Below are positions 21,203 to 30,444 of a stretch of 41,178 nucleotides of DNA, piece after piece. A model generated the notes under the pieces. The model had not been told where the DNA came from, made no database searches, and worked only from the letters and a program-made list of their open reading frames with translations. Position 1 is the stretch's first letter, and every line of letters begins with the position of its first letter. Origin of the DNA: Halomonas sp. (lineage in GTDB: Bacteria; Pseudomonadota; Gammaproteobacteria; Pseudomonadales; Halomonadaceae); NCBI GenBank assembly GCA_020201095.1, contig JAIVHM010000156.1, positions 1 through 41,178 of the forward strand. Direction: 5' to 3'. A program made the position numbers and the translations under genes.

Positions 21203-22498
21203 TTAAAAAGCTTCCCATTCGTCCGCCGTTTCAGCTGGCGCTGGCGTGGCAGAACGGGGGGACTGAGCAGGTAAGGCAGTGGCTGCGCGTGGTTTGCTCG
21301 TGGGAACCGTCAGCGACTCGGCAACACGAAACCGCTCAACGGCTTCACGCAGTCGCCCGGCTTCGTCTTCCAGTTCGTTAGCACTGAACGCGGCTTGTTG
21401 CACTAACTCGGCGTTTTGCTGAACTACTTGATCCATTTGCGCCACGGCCTGGTTAACCTGACCAATACCATTACTTTGCTCTTCGGACGCACCCGCAATT
21501 TCATCCATGATGTTGCTGACCCGCTGCACCGCGGCCACCAGTTCCTGCATTGTCTTGCCGGCCTGATTGACCCGCTCAGTGCCGACATCGACGTTGCTCA
21601 ACGAGGTGTCGATCAGGGTTCGGATGTCCTTTGCTGCATTGGCGCTGCGGCTGGCGAGACTGCGGACTTCCTGGGCAACCACCGCAAAGCCTCTGCCATG
21701 TTCGCCTGCACGCGCAGCTTCAACCGATGCATTCAGCGCCAGAATATTGGTCTGAAAGGCGATATTGTCGATGAGCGTAATAATATCGGCGACCTGGTTC
21801 GAGCTGGCGCTGATTTCCTGCATGGTATCGACGATCTCGCTGACTTCCTCGCCGCTGCGACGGGCCGTCAAGGTGGCGTTTTGCGCCAGTTGGCTAGCCT
21901 GACGGGCGTTATCGGCGTTATGACCGACCGTTGAGGCAAGCTGCTCCATACTGGAAGCAGTTTCCTCCAATGAGGATGCCTGTTGCTCGGTACGTGATGA
22001 CAGATCGTTATTGCCACTGGCAATCTGTTGGGAACGCTCAAAGATTGACGCGCCACTGGTGCGTACCACGCCCACCGTATGCGACAACGACGCTTGCATG
22101 TGGGACATGGCAACGTACAGACGACCGATTTCGTTATTGCCCGGCGCGACAATCTGCTGATTCAGGTCGCCCTTCGCCATACGCTCGAAATAACCCACCA
22201 GATTGTCAAGCGGTCGCAATACATTCGCCGCAACACCCCAGACCACGGCGACTACCGTCGTAAACGTCACTAACACCACAGCCATCAGACTCCAGCGTAT
22301 TTGCGCAGCAAACGCTGTAAACGCCTGTTGCTGTGACGCTGCATCACTGCTGTTTTGCACGATATTTGCGCCATGATGCAGGGCGTACAGGCCAATACCA
22401 CACGCCACCAGCACCATCGCCGACAGCGTCACCAGCACCAGCCCCCAACTCAGTCGGACCGTCATGTTGTTCATTACTTGCCGAATTACCTGCGCCAC
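21203..22498 (-). CDS. methyl-accepting chemotaxis protein with very short periplasmic segment; C-terminal EWEAF tether
   Basis: HAMP plus signalling tip [32 protein letters not shown]; only about 25 residues between the predicted TMs; ends DEWEAF. Confidence 0.92.
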   Translation of the reverse strand: MAQVIRQVMNNMTVRLSWGLVLVTLSAMVLVACGIGLYALHHGANIVQNSSDAASQQQAFTAFAAQIRWSLMAVVLVTFTTVVAVVWGVAANVLRPLDNLVGYFERMAKGDLNQQIVAPGNNEIGRLYVAMSHMQASLSHTVGVVRTSGASIFERSQQIASGNNDLSSRTEQQASSLEETASSMEQLASTVGHNADNARQASQLAQNATLTARRSGEEVSEIVDTMQEISASSNQVADIITLIDNIAFQTNILALNASVEAARAGEHGRGFAVVAQEVRSLASRSANAAKDIRTLIDTSLSNVDVGTERVNQAGKTMQELVAAVQRVSNIMDEIAGASEEQSNGIGQVNQAVAQMDQVVQQNAELVQQAAFSANELEDEAGRLREAVERFRVAESLTVPTSKPRAATALPAQSPRSATPAPAETADEWEAF

Positions 22499-22600
22499 TC
22501 ACCGCACTCCTCATCGTCAGCCGAGCCACCCACTCCATTGTGTGTGGTTCAGACGCTGACCGATTTATCCCTTGGCACCGCCCCCTGTGCCGCCGTTTTT

Positions 22601-23098
22601 TTAACCTTGGCTGGCACCTTCTACCAAGGCCATTTCTTCGCTGGTAAGCAACTTGTCGATGTCGACGATCACCAGCATGCGATCTTCCAGACTGCCGAGT
22701 CCGCTCAGGAAGTCGGAAGACAGGGTGACGCCAAATTCCGGTGCCGGCTTGATCTGATCGGGTGTCAGGGTCATCACGTCAGACACGCCGTCGACCACGA
22801 TTCCGACAACCCGGTCGGCCACATTGACGACGATCACCACGGTTTGGCCACCGTACTCGACATTCTCAAGGTGGAATTTAATGCGCAGGTCGACGATCGG
22901 CACGATCACGCCGCGCAAATTGGTGACCCCTTTAATAAAGTCAGGGGCGTTGGCGATGCGCGTAACGTTTTCGTAGCCGCGAATTTCCTGAACTTTCAAG
23001 ATATCAATGGCGTACTCTTCGTCGCCTAACGAGAACACCAGGAATTCGCTGTTATCCGCTTCTGTCGCGAGGACCGCCCCATTGTTTGCTTGACTCAT
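22601..23098 (-). CDS. cheW: chemotaxis coupling protein CheW
   Basis: [54 protein letters not shown]. Confidence 0.97.
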   Translation of the reverse strand: MSQANNGAVLATEADNSEFLVFSLGDEEYAIDILKVQEIRGYENVTRIANAPDFIKGVTNLRGVIVPIVDLRIKFHLENVEYGGQTVVIVVNVADRVVGIVVDGVSDVMTLTPDQIKPAPEFGVTLSSDFLSGLGSLEDRMLVIVDIDKLLTSEEMALVEGASQG

Positions 23099-24993
23099 GA
23101 CGGTTCAGACTCCTTGTAAAAAGACATGGTTTGCGTGTTGGCTGGTTTCGCAGCCTCTTTTTTTGCCCGACTCAGTCGATGCAGGCCGGAAATATCCAGA
23201 ATCAATGCCACACTGCCGTCGCCGAGGATTGTTGCCGCCGAGATGCCGGGCACTTTGCGGTAGTTATCTTCCAGGTTTTTGACCACCACCTGCTGTTGGC
23301 CAACCAGTTCGTCGACCAGCATGGCATAGCGTCGCCCTTCACCTTGCACAATCACCGCAATGCTCTTGGTCGGGTCAGTAATGGCGTTTTCGACATCCAG
23401 CACTTCATGAATGGCGATCACCGGGAGGTATTCGTCGCGCACCTTGAGGACTACGTCATCGCCCGCCATGGCGTACATGTCATCTTTATTTGGCTGCAAA
23501 GACTCAAGCACCGTGGACAGCGGCAGAATAAAGGTTTCACCTCCCACTTTGATCGACATGCCGTCCAGAATGGCCAGCGTCAACGGCAACACGATACTCG
23601 TGGTGGTGCCTTCACCCTTCTTGGATTGAATCTCGACACGCCCGCCCATGCCCTGGATATTACGTTTGACGACATCCATACCAACGCCGCGCCCTGATAC
23701 ATCGGTGACTTCATTGGCGGTTGAAAAACCCGGCGCAAAAATCAGCTGGTAAACGTCTTCATCCGACATCGTATCCGATACGTTTATTCGCTCTACCAGG
23801 CTTTTATCCAGTTCGGTGGATTTGCCTTCGGTGACCAGCTCGATTTCCTTGCCCAGCTTGCCAGCGGTATCACGTACGACACGCGGAAAACGGCTAAACA
23901 CAAATTCCATGGGAATCATGCGGATCGACATGACCGATTCTTGCAGGTCCCGGGCATTGCGTTGTAGAAGGCTCATGCCGTTTTGCAGCGAGCTGCTGGC
24001 ACCCGACTGGTCATCCAGGTCGCTCACTGTTTGATCGAGCATCGACTGGGTGATGATCAGCTCACCGACCAGATTGATGATCTGATCGACCTTGTCCACC
24101 GATACACGAATCGACGCGGATTCGGGCGCGGCTTTTTTCGTTTTGCTCTTGGCCTGCGCACCAGCAGTCTCGGCTTTAGCAGACGATGCTGGCGACGCTT
24201 TTTGTTCGGCTGGCGGCGCTGCTTTCTGCTCGGCAGACGGCGCTGATGCCTCGGCCTCAGGTGACGCCTGGCCGGTTGCAAGCGTCTGAATATCGATTTG
24301 ATCGGGCTCGATAATAAAGCACATGACCGCTTCAATGTCGTCAGCGCTCACGCTACCACTGAGTACGACTTCGTAGCGCTTGTCGTCACCCGACTGGGAC
24401 TCGATATCACCTAACTGCTCCAGTTCCTCAACCAGCAGGAGACGGTCTTTGTCGTCAACGTTAATCAGCGCCACTTTCAAACGACCAGCATTACCCGACT
24501 TCGGTGTTTCGCCCGCAGACGTATTTTCAGCATGCTTCTCATCAGCGGTAGGTGCCGAAGTATTCGTCAGCGGCGTGGTTTCTGCTGGGGCATCGAGCGA
24601 CTGGCCAATTTCTTCAAGCGCGATCTGCTGGAGCGTGCGGGTGATTCGCTCGTATGTTTCCTGATCCGGCTCTTCCTCATTGCGGTAGGCGTTTAATTGT
24701 TCGTGCATGATGTCTTTGGCCTCTAAAAATGTATCAACGAGGTCAGCCCGCAGTTCCAGCTCCCCTTTACGCGCGTAGTCCAGAAGATTTTCGAGGATGT
24801 GTGTCGTTTTTTGCAGAACGCTGAACCCAAAGGTACCTGCCCCCCCTTTGATCGAGTGTGCGGCACGAAAAATAGCGTTGAGCTGCTCACTGTCAGGATC
24901 CTCAACATCAAGCTCTAACAGGTGCTGTTCCATATCCGCCAGCAGCTCTTCTGCCTCTTCAAAAAAGGTGTCAAAAAAATCGGCTATATCCAT
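23095..24993 (-). CDS. cheA: chemotaxis histidine kinase CheA with internal in-frame deletion of the N-box/G1-box region
   Basis: P1 [15 protein letters not shown]3 and start of P4 ([12 protein letters not shown]) joined directly to [44 protein letters not shown]5 domain intact. Confidence 0.93.
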   Translation of the reverse strand: MDIADFFDTFFEEAEELLADMEQHLLELDVEDPDSEQLNAIFRAAHSIKGGAGTFGFSVLQKTTHILENLLDYARKGELELRADLVDTFLEAKDIMHEQLNAYRNEEEPDQETYERITRTLQQIALEEIGQSLDAPAETTPLTNTSAPTADEKHAENTSAGETPKSGNAGRLKVALINVDDKDRLLLVEELEQLGDIESQSGDDKRYEVVLSGSVSADDIEAVMCFIIEPDQIDIQTLATGQASPEAEASAPSAEQKAAPPAEQKASPASSAKAETAGAQAKSKTKKAAPESASIRVSVDKVDQIINLVGELIITQSMLDQTVSDLDDQSGASSSLQNGMSLLQRNARDLQESVMSIRMIPMEFVFSRFPRVVRDTAGKLGKEIELVTEGKSTELDKSLVERINVSDTMSDEDVYQLIFAPGFSTANEVTDVSGRGVGMDVVKRNIQGMGGRVEIQSKKGEGTTTSIVLPLTLAILDGMSIKVGGETFILPLSTVLESLQPNKDDMYAMAGDDVVLKVRDEYLPVIAIHEVLDVENAITDPTKSIAVIVQGEGRRYAMLVDELVGQQQVVVKNLEDNYRKVPGISAATILGDGSVALILDISGLHRLSRAKKEAAKPANTQTMSFYKESEPS

Positions 24994-25039
24994 GCACCAT
25001 CCCCTACTTTTACGTCAAAGTATTAGCACAAGCGCGGCG

Positions 25040-25948
25040 TTATTCGTCGCTCGTTGGCTGTTGTTCTATGTCTGGTTGTTCTATGTCTAGCGCTTGTTCC
25101 GGGTCTATCACTTGTTCAGAGCTTTCCACCGGTGGCGCATCGTTGCTCATGCCACCTTCATCTTCTGCGGTTTCAGATAGCACTGTGGAAACATCAGTCT
25201 CCATTACCACCGGATTGCGGATGGCCTCGGCAATTTCAGGCAACAACACGATCAGCTCAATGCGCCGGTTAATCGGGTCGTCAGGTTCAGTGTCGGGCAG
25301 CAGCACCCGGTCTGCATAGCCTGAAACGCGCAACAGTTGACCAGGATCAAGCCCTCCCGCGACCAATTCACGCCGGGAGGTGTTGGCCCGGTCGTTCGAC
25401 AGCTCCCAGTTGCTATACCCACGATAGCCACCGGCATAAGGCACGTTGTCTGTGTGACCACCAATACTCAGGTCGTTGGGCAACTCATTAAGCAGCGGGG
25501 CAATGGTTCGCAACAGATTGCGCATGTAGGGGGCCACTTGATCGCTGCCCAACTCGAACATGGGACGCTGCTCGGTATCCAGAACCTGAATACGCAAGCC
25601 TTCTCGCATCAGGTCAAAACGCAGCTGTGAACGCAGCTGACGTAACTCAGGGTCGAGCTCAATGGCCCGCTCGATGCGCTCTTGTACATCCAAGAAGAAG
25701 CGCCGCTCTTGCCGGCTGGGACGCGTCGCCTGCATTAAATCAATGCGCGCGCGCTCACCATCGCTATGCGTCGGATCAGGACCGCCGCCTGGAATCGCAC
25801 TCGTGCTTCCAGAGCGGTCACCGCCGGTAATGGCGGTCAACGCCGTCATGAAATCAGCGAGAGCTATTTTCCATGCGCCACCGTGATGTGCGTGCACAAC
25901 CTTCTTGCGCCGGATAATGATCGGACGCTTATCTCCCACCGTACTCAT
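25040..25948 (-). CDS. motB: flagellar motor protein MotB missing most of its transmembrane helix and plug
   Basis: GAWKIALADFMTAL joined directly to TAITGGDRSGSTSAIPGGGPDPTHSDGE; OmpA-like domain (IGGHTDNVPYAGGYRGYSNWELSNDRAN) intact; overlaps motA by 4 bp. Confidence 0.88.
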   Translation of the reverse strand: MSTVGDKRPIIIRRKKVVHAHHGGAWKIALADFMTALTAITGGDRSGSTSAIPGGGPDPTHSDGERARIDLMQATRPSRQERRFFLDVQERIERAIELDPELRQLRSQLRFDLMREGLRIQVLDTEQRPMFELGSDQVAPYMRNLLRTIAPLLNELPNDLSIGGHTDNVPYAGGYRGYSNWELSNDRANTSRRELVAGGLDPGQLLRVSGYADRVLLPDTEPDDPINRRIELIVLLPEIAEAIRNPVVMETDVSTVLSETAEDEGGMSNDAPPVESSEQVIDPEQALDIEQPDIEQQPTSDE

Positions 25949-26814
25949 GCACTACCAGCCTTTTTCGCGTCGCGTACGTAGTCTTCCAGCTCGTTAAAGG
26001 TAGGACGCTCGGTGCTGTGCAGCGCCTTTCTGCCAAACTCCACCGCCAACTGAGGCGCGTAGCCGTGAAGGCTCGCCAGTAGCGTCACGCGAACACACTG
26101 GAGCATTTTTTCGGCTTCTTTTGCCTGCCGTTCTATCGTGCTGGATACCGGGCTGATAAACCCGTAACCCAACAATATCCCAAGGAAAGTACCCACCAAC
26201 GCATGAGCGATCATTTCCCCCATCTGCTCAGGGCCGGCATCGGCATAGGTCAGCGCTTTTACAACGCCCATAACCGCCGCCACGATACCAAAGGCGGGCA
26301 TTGCATCGCCGACTTTGGCAATTGCGTCGATGGGTATGTGGGCTTCCTGCTCAAACGCTTCAATTTCATGCAGCATCAGCTCGTCGATTTCCATGGGCTC
26401 CATGCCCCCGCTGACCATCAGGCGCAGATAATCGGTAAGGAAATTCATGATGTGTGGATCTGCCAGCACCGTGGGGTGCTCCTGGAATAGTGGACTTTCC
26501 TGGGGGTTATCGATATCCCGCTCGATCCCCAGCATGCCTTCACGGCGAATCTTGGAAAGCAGCTTGTACTGCAACGCCATCAACTCCATATACATCGCTT
26601 TGTTGTACTTCTTGGTGCGCTTCAGCTTCGGCATGATTTTGAAGGTGGCCTTGATGGCTTTGCCGTTGTTAGAGGCAAGAAAGGCCCCCACTCCGGCACC
26701 ACCGATCATCAATAGCTCAAGCGGCTGAAACAGCGGGCCCATACTGCCACCGGCCAGCACGTAGCCACCAAATACCGAGAGTAATACAACGATGTAACCT
26801 AAGAGGATCAGCAC
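25945..26814 (-). CDS. motA: flagellar motor stator protein MotA
   Basis: MLILLGYIVVLLSVFGGYVLAGGSMGPLFQP; PAFGIVAAVMGVVKAL; VGTFLGILLGYGFISP. Confidence 0.97.
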   Translation of the reverse strand: MLILLGYIVVLLSVFGGYVLAGGSMGPLFQPLELLMIGGAGVGAFLASNNGKAIKATFKIMPKLKRTKKYNKAMYMELMALQYKLLSKIRREGMLGIERDIDNPQESPLFQEHPTVLADPHIMNFLTDYLRLMVSGGMEPMEIDELMLHEIEAFEQEAHIPIDAIAKVGDAMPAFGIVAAVMGVVKALTYADAGPEQMGEMIAHALVGTFLGILLGYGFISPVSSTIERQAKEAEKMLQCVRVTLLASLHGYAPQLAVEFGRKALHSTERPTFNELEDYVRDAKKAGSA

Positions 26815-26880
26815 AGGCAGTGTCCTTCACTATTTCAATGGTCTATAACGGAACCGACGGTGATCCGTTACGTCAAAAAG

Positions 26881-27423
26881 TCATATGTTGCTTGATGCCG
26901 ATTTACACATCTGGCGCGTTTTGCCAGCCCGGGATGGCGGCTGGCAAATGCCGCATACATAATCGTGCATCGGGTTGTGAGCGTGCGCGACGAAGTGACC
27001 GCCGCAGCGGGTACATGGCGTCAGTTGTAGCAAATCGCTCTCAAAGAAACGCACCAGCGTCCAAGCGCGAGTGAGCCCTAATACGGGCTCTACACCCTCG
27101 ACATCAATCTGCTCGCCATACAGACGATAGGCCTTCACAAAGGCATCAATGCGCTCACAGTCAGTCTCTTGCACCAAGCTGGTATAAATGTTGTAAAACA
27201 AGGAAGAGTGAATGTTCGGCAGCCAGGTGATAAACCAGTCGGTCGAAAACGGCAGCATACCTTTCGGTGGCGACATTCCTCTTACTTCTTTGTACAGCTT
27301 GATGAGACGGGTGCGGCTAAGCTCTGTCTCCGTCTCCAATACCTGTAACCTTGCCCCAAGTTCAATCAGCTCAATAGCGAGCTGCACCTGGTGCATTTCG
27401 TCTACCAAGCTTTTTTGACTCAC
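26881..27423 (-). CDS. flhC: flagellar master regulator subunit FlhC
   Basis: IELIELGARLQVLETETELSRTRLIKLYKEVRG; C-terminal zinc-binding CTRCGG...CGIC; overlaps flhD. Confidence 0.95.
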   Translation of the reverse strand: MSQKSLVDEMHQVQLAIELIELGARLQVLETETELSRTRLIKLYKEVRGMSPPKGMLPFSTDWFITWLPNIHSSLFYNIYTSLVQETDCERIDAFVKAYRLYGEQIDVEGVEPVLGLTRAWTLVRFFESDLLQLTPCTRCGGHFVAHAHNPMHDYVCGICQPPSRAGKTRQMCKSASSNI

Positions 27424-27752
27424 GTGCTTTCCTCCGCCGGCAACGATTCATACTCCTCACCTGCCAGCAACAGCGACGCGTGCAAACTCGCGAGGCCTTG
27501 GTCACGCGGGTTTTCGGTCACTTGCTGCAATCGCTCAACGCTTGCCTGACCGAACCGACAAATCAACTGATTGGTTCTCGACAGCTTCGTCAGCTGCCGG
27601 GCGTTGAGCGATACAATAAGGTCTGCCACTTCGCCGTCGACTTTCAGACGGAACATGGCGGCCTCACGGTCTTCACTTAACAAGCGCTGCGCAAGTAGCA
27701 AGTACGCTAAGTTGATTTCCTGTATTTCATCTAGAAAGCTGGTTTGACTCAT
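27420..27752 (-). CDS. flhD: flagellar master regulator subunit FlhD
   Basis: LDEIQEINLAYLLLAQRLLSEDREAAMFRL; start chosen at MSQTSF (ORF extends to 27875). Confidence 0.92.
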   Translation of the reverse strand: MSQTSFLDEIQEINLAYLLLAQRLLSEDREAAMFRLKVDGEVADLIVSLNARQLTKLSRTNQLICRFGQASVERLQQVTENPRDQGLASLHASLLLAGEEYESLPAEEST

Positions 27753-27858
27753 AATGGCCCATCGAACGAAACTGACGCCTCTGTTGCTGTGGTAGCGGCG
27801 CCATGAGTGATTTTTATATTGACCCAAACACCATGGTTGCATACCGCGTTTATATTGG

Positions 27859-28149
27859 CTAATCAGCGCTCTCACGCTTAGCTAGCCCAGCTTCCGACAG
27901 TTCAAATACCCATACCAGCAGTTCAGCTATGACCTGATACAAATTGGCAGGAATTTCCGCATCCAAATCCAACTGCATTAACAGCGCGACAAGCTCAGGT
28001 GCGTCATGTACATAAATACCCTGCCGCTGTGCCTCGGCCATGATGCGCTCGGCCAGATCGCCATAGCCTTTAGCCACCACCCGTGGCGCCCGCTCATGGT
28101 CCTGGTAAGCCAGGGCCACGGCTTGGCGTCTTGATTCACCCGATGACAT
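27859..28149 (-). CDS. FhlB-type stand-alone FlhB C-terminal-domain protein
   Basis: AVALAYQDHERAPRVVAKGYGDLAERIMAEAQRQGIYVHDAPELVALLMQLDLDAEIPANLYQVIAELLVWVF parallels the FlhB cytoplasmic C-terminus but lacks NPTH. Confidence 0.88.
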   Translation of the reverse strand: MSSGESRRQAVALAYQDHERAPRVVAKGYGDLAERIMAEAQRQGIYVHDAPELVALLMQLDLDAEIPANLYQVIAELLVWVFELSEAGLAKRESAD

Positions 28150-29443
28150 CCGAGGCCTCTTCTACATAGCGAGCACGCACTTGTACTTTGCGCAGATCCA
28201 GCGCCTCCAGGCGCGACTCGAGCGCAGGTGCGCCCGCATCAAGACGCTGATGCACTTGCGCATCACTGGCGGTTAAATCAATGTTCAAAACACCTCGATA
28301 TAGCCGCAATGACACACTAAAGGCGCCAAAACCGGGCACATCAAGCTGCATGTCAGACTGCCAGCCATCATCAGCTGATTCCTGCTCATCACCGCCTTCC
28401 TGGTGCTGCCCACGCGCCGGCAGGTTAATCATCAACGCCATAAAAATGCCCGCCCATACGTCACCTTCCCAACGAATGGTAGGCATCACCAGCATTTCAA
28501 GCTGCTGACGCACCAAACTTTGCAGACTTTCATGCACCACTTCGCGTGATTGACGGTTGGGCATGATATCCAGCGCATCACGGGCCAGACGCGCATCAAC
28601 ATTTGTTTGCTGAGCTTCTTTAGTATTAGTGGTGAGCTCAGCCGAGTTAAACGCTCCCGGATTCGCCATAGGCGGCTGAGAGGAAGATGGTGCATTGACC
28701 ACTGGCGAACGCGCCGCCGCAGATTCACTGGCAGCAGGGATTAACGATGTATTAGGTAATATGGCTGCATTACTCGGCGACGCGACCAGCAGTGGCGAAC
28801 TGCCGCTGGGCACCATACCGGCTGCAGGTATTCCGCTCCCTCCACCTTGAGGCACCACTCCTGCTCCCAGCGCCGTCGACACCAAAGGCATGGGTACCGA
28901 AGCGCGGGGGCCCGGCTGCATTTGCGGTTCTCTCAATAGCTGCTGGCGGCTGGTCTCGCCTTGAAACCAACGTTTGAGGTGTGCCTCATAAAACAGACCG
29001 CTATCCCGCACGCTAGCTTCGAGCCGCGTTGCCAACTGTGCTGATGACGGCGGTTCAGACGCATTCATCAAAGGCGCTTCGGCACGCATGACGGTGGGGG
29101 GTGCGGGGAAGCGCAGCAATACATCTGCAATACTGCGCGCCGCTGGACTAAAGTGTGTCTGTGTTGAACCGGGCGGCAGCGCCTGGGCATCGCCTCGTTG
29201 AGGCTGTCGTCCGCCGTCCAACTGAGACGGCAGCCCTCTCATATCCCGCAGTGCCGTATCACGCAGCGCCGTGGAAGTGGGGTCACGTCCATCCAATCGC
29301 GCATCCCCCATCAGGGCGCGCGGACCCTCTCCCGGCACAATCGGCTTGATTGGCTGGTCCATTAAGCGCTGATTCGACACATCGCCTCGTCGGCCTAGTA
29401 CCTGATGAAGCAGGGTGTCGATCAGCGGATTAATGGTACTCAC
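28136..29443 (-). CDS. FliK-like flagellar hook-length control family protein (second FliK-like protein in window)
   Basis: long low-complexity N-terminus and C-terminal region WQSDMQLDVPGFGAFSVSLRLYRGVLNIDLTASDAQVHQRLDAGAPALESRLEALDLRKVQVRA; overlaps fhlB. Confidence 0.65.
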   Translation of the reverse strand: MSTINPLIDTLLHQVLGRRGDVSNQRLMDQPIKPIVPGEGPRALMGDARLDGRDPTSTALRDTALRDMRGLPSQLDGGRQPQRGDAQALPPGSTQTHFSPAARSIADVLLRFPAPPTVMRAEAPLMNASEPPSSAQLATRLEASVRDSGLFYEAHLKRWFQGETSRQQLLREPQMQPGPRASVPMPLVSTALGAGVVPQGGGSGIPAAGMVPSGSSPLLVASPSNAAILPNTSLIPAASESAAARSPVVNAPSSSQPPMANPGAFNSAELTTNTKEAQQTNVDARLARDALDIMPNRQSREVVHESLQSLVRQQLEMLVMPTIRWEGDVWAGIFMALMINLPARGQHQEGGDEQESADDGWQSDMQLDVPGFGAFSVSLRLYRGVLNIDLTASDAQVHQRLDAGAPALESRLEALDLRKVQVRARYVEEASDVIG

Positions 29444-29847
29444 GACGACCTCGGTGACTGATCATCTTCGCCTACCGGCACATTGCCTCTTGCCTGCTGA
29501 GGCGCATAGGCACGGTGTAAGCTTCGCTGACGTTGAGACACATTGATCAGCCGCCCCAACTCATCACGGCGGGCAATCAGCTGGCGACGAATCTCCACGT
29601 CATGCTCCAGAGTCGCTTCCAGCAGTTCCGTCTTTCGCTGCTGCGCAGAAGGCTCAAGCGTCACCGACGTTTCCAGCTCGCGCAACTTCTCCACCAGCAA
29701 AACGTAATGGGTGCGCTGATCGATCAGCTCTGCCCACTGGTCATTATCAGCCAGCTCGTGCATATATATAACGCTATCAAGAAGCGCCGCATAGGTATCA
29801 ATGAGCGTCTGTTGCGCGTCATTTCGCGTCGTCGTGGAAGCCACCAT
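29440..29847 (-). CDS. fliT: FliT-like flagellar chaperone
   Basis: small helical protein directly after fliS (YAALLDSVIYMHELADNDQWAELIDQRTHYVLLVEKLRELE); start chosen at MVASTTT. Confidence 0.65.
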   Translation of the reverse strand: MVASTTTRNDAQQTLIDTYAALLDSVIYMHELADNDQWAELIDQRTHYVLLVEKLRELETSVTLEPSAQQRKTELLEATLEHDVEIRRQLIARRDELGRLINVSQRQRSLHRAYAPQQARGNVPVGEDDQSPRSS

Positions 29848-29854
29848 TAGTGCC

Positions 29855-30271
29855 TCATGCCGATTGCTGTTGGCCAATTTCGCGCCATGCAGAAGCAATG
29901 TCCTCAAGAAGTCGCTCGGCTTCGTCCAGGCTCGCCTCGTCATTGCGCAGATTGGCTTTCAACAACAGGCGTGCAATATAGCTGTATAAAGCGCTCAATT
30001 GCTCTGCAATATCGCCGCCTTTCTCACGGTCGAGTGCCGCCGCCAGACCATTGTTGACAATATCGAGCGCTTTCGAAATGGATCGACCCTTCTCAGCAAC
30101 ATTACCCGCCTGCATATGGATACGTGCTGCGCGAATAGCGGCTTGCGCGCCGTCGAATAGCATAACGATCAGCTGATGGGGATCAGCCGACATGACACCG
30201 CTTTCAACGCCAACCCTTGCATACGCATTAGCCCCTCGGCCATAAGCGGCTGCACCGCGCGAGTATGTCAT
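29855..30271 (-). CDS. fliS: flagellin export chaperone FliS
   Basis: AYARVGVESGVMSADPHQLIVMLFDGAQAAIRAA; SKALDIVNNGLAAALD. Confidence 0.96.
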   Translation of the reverse strand: MTYSRGAAAYGRGANAYARVGVESGVMSADPHQLIVMLFDGAQAAIRAARIHMQAGNVAEKGRSISKALDIVNNGLAAALDREKGGDIAEQLSALYSYIARLLLKANLRNDEASLDEAERLLEDIASAWREIGQQQSA

Positions 30272-30361
30272 ACGTGATACTCCTCATCGCGTGGCGACCG
30301 GATGCGGTCAGCCACTAAACAAATAACCGACAAGCAAATCCGAATTGCCTGTCTTAAATGA

Positions 30362-30388
30362 TTATCGGCGAGTGCTAAAGCGACTTTA
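30362..30388 (-). promoter_or_regulatory. sigma-28 (FliA) promoter upstream of fliS
   Basis: minus strand TAAAGTCG - 11 nt - GCCGATAA, about 90 bp upstream of fliS start. Confidence 0.85.
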
Positions 30389-30444
30389 ATACTTCAAGGT
30401 GTTTTTCTTCGCTTGGCACTTGCCGACTTTCAACAACGTCACCG

